A DNA stretch of 64,000 nt from F-183 sp964627455 (GTDB taxonomy: Bacteria; Acidobacteriota; Terriglobia; Bryobacterales; Bryobacteraceae). Location: positions 62,001 through 126,000 of the forward strand of contig CAZVKC010000006.1 of assembly GCA_964627455.1 (NCBI GenBank), written 5' to 3'. Each line of letters starts with the position of its first letter. The stretch's first letter is position 1. The notes beneath the pieces were generated by a model. That model worked only from the letters and a program-made list of their open reading frames with translations, made no database searches and was not told the DNA's origin. Below are positions 37,361 through 46,700 of the stretch, one piece after another. The translations under genes and the position numbers were made by a program.

Positions 37361-38398
37361 ATGATGAAGCGCCGCATCCAACCCGCCGCAGCCACCGCCG
37401 CGATCCTGTTGTGGATCGCGCCGTCCGTACCCGCAAGCGAACCCTTGAAGCCGATGCCGGCCTGGGACCGGATCATGACCACGGCCGCGGAACACTCCCG
37501 GGCCGGCCGGTATGCCGCCGCGGAATCCGCGTATCTCGAAGCACTCTCGCTGGCGGAAACCCTCCCAAAGGCGGACCCGCGTGTGGGACACACCTATAAC
37601 GGACTCTGTGCCGTCACCTATGAACTCGGGCGAACCGGCACAGCCGAAACCTATTGCACCAAGGCGCTACGGGAGCAGGAAAGGCAGCCGCCATCACCGT
37701 TGACCCGGCTGAACGGCGTCAACTCGCTCCACCTGCTGGTGACCATCCACATTCAGAGCGGCCGCATTTCCTCGGCCAAACAGTACCTGGAGCGCTTTGC
37801 GGACGGGATCCGGGACCTGGAGGGCCAAGGCGTCCCCGAGGCGATGGCCAAACTGCGTGGGATCCTGCACTACGATCTCGGCTTCATCGATTTCCTCGCC
37901 GGCCGCATGGATCCGGCCGAAGACAGCTTCCGTGCGGCGCTCAAGGAGTTCCTCACGGACCCTGTCGAGAACGTCAATGTGATGGCGACCACCCTCAGCC
38001 ACCTCAGTTCCCTGTGCATCCGCCGCAAGGCGTACGCCGACGCCGAGTCGTTCGCGCACCAGGCGATCTCGTCGCTCACCTCGCGCTATGGCCCGAACCA
38101 CCCGGAAATCGCCCGCGACCTGCACAACCTCGCGGTGATTTATGTCGCTACAAACCGTCCTTCGGAGGCGGAAAAAGCGCTGCTCCAGGCTCTGCCCATT
38201 CTCAAAACCACCTTCGGACCCAACGACATTTCAGTCGGACAACTGTCGGCAACCTATGCCAAGGTCCTGCGGCAACTGGGACGGAAGGAGGAATCCAAAG
38301 TGATGCGCCAACGCGCCGAAGAGATCGCCCGCGCCACCGAGGACCCCGCCAAGCCCGGACGGTATGTCGTCGATGTGCAGTCCCTGATGAAGCGCTAA
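37361..38398 (+). CDS. exported tetratricopeptide-repeat protein
   Basis: 345 aa. A signal peptide (IQPAAATAAILLWIAPSVPAS) is followed by about six TPR-like helical repeats, for example AEHSRAGRYAAAESAYLEAL and LHNLAVIYVATNRPSEAEKAL. The TPR_12/kinesin-light-chain style ends near residue 320. It is probably a periplasmic scaffold. The start at 37361 is preceded by GAGGAGG; a second ATG follows at once. It is convergent with the lipase gene, leaving only 3 bp between stops. Confidence 0.82.
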   Translation: MMKRRIQPAAATAAILLWIAPSVPASEPLKPMPAWDRIMTTAAEHSRAGRYAAAESAYLEALSLAETLPKADPRVGHTYNGLCAVTYELGRTGTAETYCTKALREQERQPPSPLTRLNGVNSLHLLVTIHIQSGRISSAKQYLERFADGIRDLEGQGVPEAMAKLRGILHYDLGFIDFLAGRMDPAEDSFRAALKEFLTDPVENVNVMATTLSHLSSLCIRRKAYADAESFAHQAISSLTSRYGPNHPEIARDLHNLAVIYVATNRPSEAEKALLQALPILKTTFGPNDISVGQLSATYAKVLRQLGRKEESKVMRQRAEEIARATEDPAKPGRYVVDVQSLMKR

Positions 38399-38401
38399 CG
38401 A

Positions 38402-40054
38402 TCAGGGCGTGCCGGCGGCGGGAAGCACCAGTTCGCGGTAATACCAGTCGCCGTCGTATTGGGTCCAGAGCCGGACATACAGCGGAACCCCTTGCGGCAG
38501 GCTGGCGGGGATCTCGGCGCTGGTCTCGCCGGCAGCCTTCCAGGTTTCGAACAAGTCGGACTTGCCTGATTCCGTACCGATCCAAAGGGCGTAGGCAGTG
38601 GCGCTGTCTACCGGTGTCCAGGACACTGGACCCGGCCCCACCGGCGTTTCCTTGAATTGGGCCGGCGAGGGTCCGAAGAAGATGCGGACGGCGTGTTGGC
38701 CCGTGGGCGTCTGCATCCGCAGAATTGAGGAGCCCGGCTTCGTGACCAGGGCGTCGTCAGGCAGCCGGACCAGCAACCCGTCGCGTTCGAGCAACGTGTC
38801 GTCGAGATAGGCTTCCGTGGCATCGTCGAGGTTCACCCCAGTGACCCGCAGCCACGCGCCCGGCGTCGCGACCAGCGCCTTCCCGGCGCCCGCGTAGATG
38901 CCATCCGCTCCGGGATTCGCCATCTCCACCGCAGTGACGGCGGGGCCGGATCGCAGCACCAGAGTGGTGACGCCGCGGCCGAGCGTAACGGCGGCAACTG
39001 GAGGAGGATCCACGGGCTGGCTGTCAACCGTGATGTTGAGTTTGGCGCCGTCACGCTGTGGGGTTCTGGTCACAAACAGCACAGGCGAATTGGGAAGCGC
39101 CGACATCGGCGTGTCATCGAGCGTCGCCGAGACTTTCGAATCGGCGTTCGCCGGCGTATAGATCAAAAAGAGCCCGGCCTGATTCGCCAGTTCGGAATCG
39201 CCGTCGGCACGGAAGAGATCCATCCACGAGTCGCGATCCGCGGAAAGGAAGCCCGAAATCAAACGCCAGGCCGGATGCGTGGACCCGGTGACAGCCGCGA
39301 TGCCGGGTTCCGTTGCCGCGCAGCCGAGGAAGATTCCGGCAATGCCCGTCGTGTGGCATCCCACGATGACGCGCGTGCGTTCCGGCGCGATTCCAAACGG
39401 GAAATACACGGACGCGCTGAGCGCGCTGACCAGGCCGTCGGATGCGCGGTTCTGCGAGCGTCCCGCGATGCCCAGCGCGTCAACGCCGCGCAGGTCGTCG
39501 CGGAATTGGTTCCAGGTGGCGAGGTCGAACAGAAATCGCGTGCCGGGGATCAACTGCGCGGCCTGCGCATCAGGCGCGCCGAACCCGCCGAGGTCCGCGC
39601 CGAAATGCGGCGTGCCGATCGTGATCAGCTTGCGGACCCGCTTCGGAACTGGCGGCACGAAAGCGCCGTCCTCGCGGCATCCGGCCAGATAGCAGCGGGC
39701 GATGAGTCCGCCCATGCTGTGCCCGATGAGGTCCACTTGGGGGACGGGCGTACCGTCGTCTTCGTACTTCAGCGCGGCAAGAAACGCCGCAAAATCCTGG
39801 CTCAGTTTCTGGACCGTGACGCGGCCGCTACGGCAGTTGTCGAAGAATCGGACTTCGCGGCCGGATTCGACCAGAAGGGCTTCCAGCCGTCCAAACGTGT
39901 CGGAACTGGCGACGGGCTGCGCCGAACAGATGAGTTGGTAGCCGTTCAATAGAATGACAGGCGGCTGATCGGTGCGTTTGACCGGCTTGGGCTCCGGCTG
40001 CTGCTGGGCAAATCCCGCAAGACCGCCAATGAGGATAGCAATTACAAATCGCAT
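38402..40054 (-). CDS. secreted alpha/beta-hydrolase (lipase-like) with C-terminal Ig/FN3-like domains
   Basis: 550 aa. Signal peptide MRFVIAILIGGLAGFAQ, then a lipase-type alpha/beta hydrolase with LIGHSMGGLIARC (nucleophile Ser113) and TIGTPHFGADLGGFGAP. The second half has Ig-like segments (GAWLRVTGVNLDDATEAYLDD) and a final FN3-like unit ending in LYVRLWTQYDGDWYYRELV, a tail common on secreted acidobacterial proteins. It is expected to hydrolyse esters outside the cytoplasm. It starts 3 bp after the deoC stop on the same strand, so it is probably cotranscribed although unrelated in function. Confidence 0.8.
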   Translation of the reverse strand: MRFVIAILIGGLAGFAQQQPEPKPVKRTDQPPVILLNGYQLICSAQPVASSDTFGRLEALLVESGREVRFFDNCRSGRVTVQKLSQDFAAFLAALKYEDDGTPVPQVDLIGHSMGGLIARCYLAGCREDGAFVPPVPKRVRKLITIGTPHFGADLGGFGAPDAQAAQLIPGTRFLFDLATWNQFRDDLRGVDALGIAGRSQNRASDGLVSALSASVYFPFGIAPERTRVIVGCHTTGIAGIFLGCAATEPGIAAVTGSTHPAWRLISGFLSADRDSWMDLFRADGDSELANQAGLFLIYTPANADSKVSATLDDTPMSALPNSPVLFVTRTPQRDGAKLNITVDSQPVDPPPVAAVTLGRGVTTLVLRSGPAVTAVEMANPGADGIYAGAGKALVATPGAWLRVTGVNLDDATEAYLDDTLLERDGLLVRLPDDALVTKPGSSILRMQTPTGQHAVRIFFGPSPAQFKETPVGPGPVSWTPVDSATAYALWIGTESGKSDLFETWKAAGETSAEIPASLPQGVPLYVRLWTQYDGDWYYRELVLPAAGTP

Positions 40055-40057
40055 GAC

Positions 40058-40786
40058 TTAATAACCGGCCGGAGCGGAAATCGCGGGGCCTTCGCCGACA
40101 ACCGGGATCCCGAGGCGGCGGCAAGCCTCGTCGAGCATCGCCGCCGTGCGGGTCGCGCCGATGCGCGTGACGCCGATGGCGCGGACTTCGAGTTGCGCGT
40201 CGAGGTCGCGAACGCCGCCCGCGGCCTTGACCTGGATGTGCGGCGCCGCGTGTTTGCGCATCAGGCGCAGGTCGTCGTGCGTCGCGCCGCCCGTCCCGTA
40301 ACCGGTGGACGTCTTCACCCAGTCGGCGTTGAGTTCACTGCAGATCTCACAAAGGCGGATTTTCTGGGCATCGTTGAGGTAGCAATTTTCGAAGATGACC
40401 TTTACCTTCTGGCCCGCGGCATGGGTGACTTCGGTGACCGCGCGGATGTCGGCGGAGACGAAGTCCCAATCGCCCGACAGCACCTTCGAGATATTGACCA
40501 CCATGTCGAGTTCCTCGCCGCCGTCGGCCAGGGCCTGCTTCGCCTCAGCAACCTTGATCGCGGTCGTATTGGCGCCGTGCGGGAATCCGACAGTCGTGCT
40601 GGCTTTGACAGTGGATCCGGCGAGGAGTTCCGCTGTGCGCTTCAGGTAATACGGCATGATGCAAACGCTGGCGACATCGTACTTGCGGGCGAGCGCGATG
40701 CCGGCTTCGAGATCGGCCTGCGACAGCGTGGGATTGAGCAGCGAGTGGTCGATCATCTTGGCCACGTCGGAGTAGGTATAGTTCAT
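40058..40786 (-). CDS. deoC: deoxyribose-phosphate aldolase
   Basis: 242 aa cytosolic class I aldolase that splits 2-deoxyribose-5-phosphate into glyceraldehyde-3-phosphate and acetaldehyde. The Schiff-base lysine is Lys158 (DWVKTSTGYG), assisted by Lys187 (VKAAGGVRD) and Asp94 (EELDMVVN). ATG 40786 gives the usual N-terminus (YTYSDVAKMIDHSLL). Just upstream lies a 6-bp inverted repeat TGCCAC-CAAA-GTGGCA (40800-40815). No other nucleoside catabolism gene is nearby. Confidence 0.95.
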   Translation of the reverse strand: MNYTYSDVAKMIDHSLLNPTLSQADLEAGIALARKYDVASVCIMPYYLKRTAELLAGSTVKASTTVGFPHGANTTAIKVAEAKQALADGGEELDMVVNISKVLSGDWDFVSADIRAVTEVTHAAGQKVKVIFENCYLNDAQKIRLCEICSELNADWVKTSTGYGTGGATHDDLRLMRKHAAPHIQVKAAGGVRDLDAQLEVRAIGVTRIGATRTAAMLDEACRRLGIPVVGEGPAISAPAGY

Positions 40787-40831
40787 GAGCGAGGGGAGAT
40801 GCCACCAAAGTGGCACACCGCCCCGGTGGTG

Positions 40832-41605
40832 TCAACTCCGCCGCGCTATGCCCGAAGTGGCGCCGGAAGGGTCCAGGATCGTGATGGTGGTCGCTGCCGG
40901 GGACTTGCCGCCGGAAATGAAGTCAAAACGAAAGCCGATGCTGGGAACGCCGGACGGGAAGAATGTGTCGCCGCCTTTATGGAACAGGTTACGGGGGCTC
41001 CGGAAACCGTCGCGCCCCGGACACTCGATCTGCAGGATCCCATTCCGATTGACTTTGATTTCAATTTCACGGCTTTCGCCGTCGATCCGGTAGCGTCCCG
41101 TCAGGAGGCTCATGCGATCCTCTGGGAACGGGACGGTGGCGGGCCGCTGTCCGGCGTCGCCCAATTGTTCCAGGTATTGGACAGTTCCGGCGGCTCGGGA
41201 TCCGCCTGCCTTGGCGTGATCGAGAAGCGTGATGCTATGCGGACCCAGCGTTCGTTGGACTCCCGGCTGTGCGGTGACGTAGGCCTTGACGACATCCGTC
41301 ATGCCGAGCATAGCGGCAGCAAAGATGTCGATGCGGGCGCCGTTTGCGATGAGGAACTCGGCGATCGGACGGCGGCCGACATGGGATGCGGCGCCAAGGG
41401 CGGATTCCCAGTCACCGAAGCCCCAATCGAACCAGGCGTTCACGAGCGACGGCCGGCGGGCGACAAGTTCGCGGACCTTCTTCTCGTCGAAGTGGGCCGC
41501 GCCGACGATCTCGCGGGCGAGCGCGCCATCCTCGCGGGGGAAATCCGCCGGCAGCGGCGGCGACGTACTTTGGGCGAGGAGAGGGACCCCGGTGAGGGCG
41601 AGCAC
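40832..41605 (-). CDS. ankyrin-repeat protein, probably exported
   Basis: About 257 aa. Ankyrin-like helix pairs are visible at about residues 30-115 (VRELVARRPSLVNAW, ALGAASHVGRRPIAEFLIANGARIDIF), followed by a small beta domain (LLTGRYRIDGESREIEIKVNRNG). No ATG exists in frame near the N-terminus. The GTG at 41605 gives VLALTGVPLLAQ, which looks like the end of a signal peptide, and the codons before it encode ...QRIRRHT, resembling a twin-arginine motif. The real start may therefore be a rare codon upstream, or the start region contains an error. Function unknown. Confidence 0.6.
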   Translation of the reverse strand: MLALTGVPLLAQSTSPPLPADFPREDGALAREIVGAAHFDEKKVRELVARRPSLVNAWFDWGFGDWESALGAASHVGRRPIAEFLIANGARIDIFAAAMLGMTDVVKAYVTAQPGVQRTLGPHSITLLDHAKAGGSRAAGTVQYLEQLGDAGQRPATVPFPEDRMSLLTGRYRIDGESREIEIKVNRNGILQIECPGRDGFRSPRNLFHKGGDTFFPSGVPSIGFRFDFISGGKSPAATTITILDPSGATSGIARRS

Positions 41606-41671
41606 AGTGTGACGCCGGATGCGTTGGGCATGGAGAATCGACGTTCCAGTTGGGGAAATGTGTGGAAGAAT

Positions 41672-42688
41672 ATGGAAATGCTCCGGCCCTTTGCTGCTTT
41701 TGCCTCGATGATTTGCATGGTGTGTTTCGCACAGCCGCCGGGGTCCGACTACACGTACGAAACACCGGCGGGATACCAGGTGCGCAACCATCCGGGGGCG
41801 ATCGAAATGTCCCGGATCGACCAGCAGCGCAAGTACTATTGCCAGATCGGTCTGTATCAGAGCCAGCCGTCGCAGGGATCCGCGGCGAAGGACATCGACA
41901 ACGAATGGGCCGCCGTGGTGACGAAGCAGTTCAGGGTGCGTGGACAGGCCGCGACGAAAGAGCTGCCCTTGCCATGGGCCCCTGAAAGTGTCGTGCGTGG
42001 CGCAGAGACCACTGACGGAAACGGCAAGCCTGCCATCAGTTCGCTCTTCGTGCTGCGCTTTGCCAACCCGCGCCGGTATGTCGGGGTGCTGTTCAATGTA
42101 CCCAATGAATCCGCGTTGCAGGCATGCCAGGAAGAAGCGACCAAGGTGGTGATGAGCGTCCGGATGCGAGAAGGCGTCGCTCCCGCGGCTCCTGTTCCGG
42201 CGGCTACGGCTCCAGCAGTCTCTGCAGGACCGGCGGGAAATGTCGCGAGCGGGTCGCCTGTCGGCGTCTGGGAGCGCGTCACCGTATCCCAGCCCGCGGG
42301 ACGCTACAACATGATCACGAAGCAGTGGGAGTATAACCCAGCCGTGGCGCTCAGCCAGTTCAAGCAGGTCCGGCGGTTCGCTTTCGAGGCCGGCGGCCGG
42401 TACACCTGGGATCTGGACGCCGAGGATTACAACAGGCAGGAGCACAGCCGGGTGATCGAACGCGGCCGTTATGCGATTGTGCAGGGTGGCGCGATTCAAT
42501 TCACTCCGGAATCGCTGCAGGACGGCAAGGCGCCACGCGGCCAGAACGTCCCGCTCACGACCAAAGCGACACCGGCCGGACACACGCGCCGGTTCCTGGT
42601 TGGCGAGCATCCGCAGTACAAGGACTCGGCCGGGCTGCAATTGCAGAATGGGGATGGATCCTGGGAAACCTACCGGCCGGCGAAGTAA
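41672..42688 (+). CDS. secreted protein of unknown function
   Basis: 338 aa. Signal peptide (LRPFAAFASMICMVCFAQ). Residues about 20-160 form one domain (YTYETPAGYQVRNHPGAIEMSR...), then an Ala/Pro linker (VAPAAPVPAATAPAV), then a C-terminal domain of about 130 residues beginning PVGVWERVTVSQPAGRYN with a GGRYTWDLDAEDY motif, as in lipocalin-like or copper-resistance-type small domains. No family assigned with confidence. GGAAGA lies just before ATG 41672. It is convergent with the SLT-like gene. Confidence 0.6.
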   Translation: MEMLRPFAAFASMICMVCFAQPPGSDYTYETPAGYQVRNHPGAIEMSRIDQQRKYYCQIGLYQSQPSQGSAAKDIDNEWAAVVTKQFRVRGQAATKELPLPWAPESVVRGAETTDGNGKPAISSLFVLRFANPRRYVGVLFNVPNESALQACQEEATKVVMSVRMREGVAPAAPVPAATAPAVSAGPAGNVASGSPVGVWERVTVSQPAGRYNMITKQWEYNPAVALSQFKQVRRFAFEAGGRYTWDLDAEDYNRQEHSRVIERGRYAIVQGGAIQFTPESLQDGKAPRGQNVPLTTKATPAGHTRRFLVGEHPQYKDSAGLQLQNGDGSWETYRPAK

Positions 42689-42698
42689 CTGCGACCGT

Positions 42699-43457
42699 TT
42701 AGAGCAGGCCGCGATCGCGCATATCCTGCTGGATGGCGAAGAACGCCGGATTGCTCTGGCCATTCGGCAGCCAGCAGGGTTTGCCGTCCGAGGTGAACGA
42801 GGTCTTCGGGAACAGAATGTCGTCGATCTTTTTGTCCTTCTGGTCGAAGTTCTTCGCCTTCGCCAGCCCCTGTTTCACGAAGGTCGGGAAATCGTCGGCG
42901 TAGTTCGGCAGTTGTTTGGGCAGCAGGTACGGCGCCGGCGCGACACCCTTCTTCGGCGGCGGCGGAGGCGTCCACTTGCGCTGCAGGTGCGCTTCGCAGG
43001 CGAGCCAGCCGTTGACCAGTTTGATGCGGTCCTCGGATGTTGCGAGGCGTTCGGGGACGTCGGCTCCTGAGAATCCCACACCGGCATAGGCGTGCAACGC
43101 GGCGCGCGGCGAACCCAGATGCTTCAGGTTGTGCATCAGGATGCCGATCTCGACGCGGATGCTTTGCTCATCGGTGAGTTCGCCCAGCAGATTCGTCTTC
43201 GAGCCGTCCTTGATGCGGCGCGGCAAGCCGGCAACCTTGTAGATGGCGTCCGGTTTTTCGAGCTTGTGGAACTCGGCGGGTTCGACCTGGCCGAATCCCC
43301 AGGCCGTGCCACCCAACTGCTTGCGGTTGTTGAAGAGGCTCTCTTCCCAGGCGATCGCCATGATCAGTTCGGGGCTGAAGGGCGAGTTCGGCGGCAGATT
43401 GCCGAGGATGAGATCCATCATCTGTTCGTACGACTTGCTGGGCATCGCAAAGGGCAT
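42699..43457 (-). CDS. lytic-transglycosylase-like (SLT fold) protein
   Basis: 252 aa. Residues about 10-150 resemble the lysozyme-like SLT domain: SPELIMAIAWEESLFNN carries the candidate catalytic Glu (38 or 39) and is followed by GGTAWGFGQVEP in place of the common GAMGLMQ motif. A Pro-rich linker (WTPPPPPKKG) and a C-terminal region without a known domain follow. No signal peptide is present. ATG 43457 is preceded by AGGAGG at 9 nt. It may cut glycan strands of peptidoglycan if exported by a non-Sec route. Function tentative. Confidence 0.65.
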   Translation of the reverse strand: MPFAMPSKSYEQMMDLILGNLPPNSPFSPELIMAIAWEESLFNNRKQLGGTAWGFGQVEPAEFHKLEKPDAIYKVAGLPRRIKDGSKTNLLGELTDEQSIRVEIGILMHNLKHLGSPRAALHAYAGVGFSGADVPERLATSEDRIKLVNGWLACEAHLQRKWTPPPPPKKGVAPAPYLLPKQLPNYADDFPTFVKQGLAKAKNFDQKDKKIDDILFPKTSFTSDGKPCWLPNGQSNPAFFAIQQDMRDRGLL

Positions 43458-43779
43458 TTCCAACAACCTCCTGGTTTCCGGCTACACACACTCAGGCGCA
43501 ATCGGCGCCGGGATTCATTCACCAGTTCGAAAAATTCTAAGAAGTGTATCCAAGCATCCAGTCTCGTGAAATATCAGTTCTCATGACCAATACAGAGTGA
43601 ATCGCCGGGAGACTCTCACTGTCATGCCAGTGTCTTCCCATGGAGGCCGTTTTGGGATATACTGAACCCAGTTCAGGGGCTCCCTATCGAATGATCCGCA
43701 GACATTAACCTTGGTTCCTGTCTTTTTGTTCGTCGCGACACGTGTGCATAGGGGTCCGATTTTGAAGGAGCAGTAGTCC
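43458..43779. other. intergenic region between SLT-like gene and TonB receptor 2
   Basis: 322 bp without a gene. It contains, on the plus strand, a promoter-like pair and a small palindrome (listed separately), and AAGGAG 10-15 nt before the receptor ATG at 43780. The rest (about 43470-43620) shows no motif I can support. Confidence 0.6.
43635..43676 (+). promoter_or_regulatory. promoter and palindrome upstream of TonB receptor 2
   Basis: TTCCCA (43635-43640), 17 bp, TATACT (43658-43663). Directly overlapping the -10 is the palindrome CTGAAC-CCA-GTTCAG (43662-43676), well placed for a repressor near the transcription start. The leader to the ATG would be about 110 nt. Confidence 0.5.
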
Positions 43780-46700
43780 ATGCAGATTCCAAATCGCCCA
43801 TTGTTTGCGATTCCCATCCTCGCCCTGGTTCTGGCGTCGTCGAGCGCGGTCTGGTCTCAAGACACGCGCGGCGCGATTTCCGGCCGAATCACCGACCAGT
43901 CCGGGGCGCTCATCCCAAACGCCAAAGTGCTGGTGCGCAATACGCAGGTCGGCACGGCTCTCAACCTCACCACCAACACAGAAGGGCTCTATCGCGCCCC
44001 GCTGCTGCAACCCGGTTTCTATGACATCGAGGTTTCCGCTGAGGGCTTTAAAAAAGCAGTCCGCAAAAGCGTCGAAGTCCACGTCGCGGACCGGCTTGAA
44101 ATCAACCTGTCCCTCGAGATCGGCGCGGCCGCCGAGCAGGTCACCGTATCCGCTGAATCCCCGCTTCTCAACACGGAGAGCGCGTCGACCGGCACGGTCG
44201 TGGATTCGAAACGTGTCGAAAAGCTTCCGCTCTCTTACGGCAATCCATTTCTTCTGATCGGACTCACGGCCGGCGTGACCTTCAACGGCAGCGTCCGCCT
44301 CGACCGTCCGTTCGAACCCACGCACATCGTGAACTTCTCGATGGGCGGCACGCGCGGCAACCTCAACGACATCACGATTGACGGCGCTCCGACCACGGCC
44401 ACTGCGAACGCCAACGAGGTCACGGCGTCGTACGTGCCGCCGACCGACATCGTGCAGGAATTCAAGGTGCAAACCAACACGTTCGATGCGCAGTTCGGCC
44501 AGACGCAGGGCGGCGTGACGAATATCAGCATCAAGAGCGGCACCAATGAATTCCACGGCAGCGCGAACTATTCGTTCCAGCGGCCGAGTTTCTGGGCCAA
44601 CGACTTTTTCCTGAATAAGAACGGCACGCCCCGCCCGGACTTCCTGTTCAATCGCTGGGGCGGATCGATCAGCGGTCCCGTGATGCTGCCGAAGTACAAC
44701 GGCCGCAACAAGACCTTCTTCCTTTTCGGATACGAAGGCATCCGCGACTCTCGCCCGCGCCATGACGACACCACCAACACGGTTCCGACGCCGGCAATGC
44801 ACCAGGGCGACTTCTCCGCCCTGCTCGCGGCGCCCAACGGCGCGCAGTACACGATCTATGACCCCGCGACCCGCGTCGCGATCGCAGGCGGGCGCTTCCA
44901 GCAGACGCCGTTCCCGGGCAATCGCATTCCGGTCGCACGCTTCGACAAAGTCGGCCAGTCGATCCTCAACTTCTATCCAACGGCGGAGAAGAGCAAAGGC
45001 GACGCGGTGGGTCTCGGCAACTACCAGGACGCGACGACCGCGGAAAAGGCCAAGTATTACAACTTCACGACGCGCGTCGACCAGAACATCGGCAATAACC
45101 AGCGGTTCTTTATCCGCTACAGCACCTACGACCGGCACAGCACCTACAACAACTATTTCGACAACGCGTTCGTGGGCGACCAGTTCTACTTTCTGTCGTA
45201 TGCGGCGGCGTTCGACCACGTGTATACCATCTCACCGACGTTGTTGTTGAACACGCGCTACAGCTACAACCGGTTCATCCGCGGTTCGGACCAGCCGGAA
45301 AGCGCCGTCGGCTTCGACCTCGCCTCGCTGGGATTCTCGCCCGAATACATCAAGCAGATTCCGGCGGACCAGGTCCGCTTCCCGCGCATCAATCTCAACG
45401 GCTACATCAGCAACGGCCATACCAACGAGCGGCGTCCGGTGAACAACCACACGGTGGCCGCGACCCTCACCAAGTCCGCCGGCGCACATTCGGTGCGCAT
45501 GGGCTTCGAATATCGCGTCTACCAGGAAGCAGACGCCTTCAAGAGCAACCAGCAGACGGGCAACTTCACATTCGCCAGCAACTGGACCCGCGGACCCCTC
45601 GACAATTCCGCGACTTCGCCCAACAACATCGGGCAGTCGGTCGCGGCGCTGCTGCTGGGACTTCCGGATTCGGGCAGCATCACGCGCCAGGCCGATTACA
45701 TCGAGCAGTCGGGTTCGTGGGGATTCTTCGTGCAGGACGACTGGAAGGTCAACTCGAAGCTGACCGTCAACCTCGGCTTGCGGTATGAGTTCGAGACGCC
45801 GCTGCGCGAACGCTACAACCGCAGCACGCTGGGCTTCGACCCGGCCTATGTACAGCCGATTTCGCAGGCGGCGCAGACTGCCTACGCGTCGATCTACCCG
45901 ACCATTTCCGGCGGCTTCCCGCAACTGCCTCCGAGCGCGTTCGCGTTGCGCGGCGGCATGACATTCGCCGGCGTCGGCGGTAGTAACGGCAGCCTGTACA
46001 ACACGCCGAAGAACGTGTTCATGCCCCGGCTGGGAATTGCGTACAAACTCGATAGCAAGTCGGTGGTGCGCGTCGGCGCGGGCATGTTCGCGGGCTTCCT
46101 CGGGGAACGCCGCGGCGACGTGCTGCAAAATGGCTTCACGCAAAACACCAACATGGTGATCTCGAACGACAACGGCCTGACATTCCTCGCCAAACTCGCG
46201 AACCCGTTCCCGAACGGCGTCGCGGAACCGGTGGGCAACGCCGCGGGCTACCAGACGTTCCTCGGGCAGGGATTCTCGTTCTTCAACCAGAACCCGAAGA
46301 TCCCGGTCACCACGCGCTGGGAAGCCAGCCTGCAGCGCGAGTTCCGCATGTTCCTGTTCGAAGCGAACTACATCGGCAACAAGTCGAACCACATGGAAGT
46401 GACGCGGAACATCAACGCGTTGCCGCTGCAGTATCTCAGCACGCTGCCGACTCGCGACGACACGTACAACAACCTGCTGACGGCGGCGATCCCGAACCCG
46501 ATGCGCGGACTCGTCCCCGGCAACAGCCAGGGAATTTACACGGGCGCGACGACCTCGCGGCAGACGCTGCTGTCGCCGTTCCCGGCCTTCGGTTCGAACG
46601 CCATCAACTCGACGGACAACACCGGATACGGCTGGTATCACTCCTTCCAGTTCACGGCGTCGAAGCGTTTTTCGAAGGGCTACACCGTGCAGGGCAGCTA

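Noticed and set aside
40800..40815. DeoR/CytR-type operator upstream of deoC
   Set aside because: The 6-bp arms (TGCCAC/GTGGCA) are short enough to occur by chance in this GC-rich sequence, and no regulator or other deo gene is near.
43662..43676. LexA (SOS) operator from the GAAC...GTTC palindrome
   Set aside because: The half-sites are separated by 3 bp (CCA), not the 4 bp of the known Gram-positive site, and the downstream gene is a receptor. Kept only as a generic palindrome.
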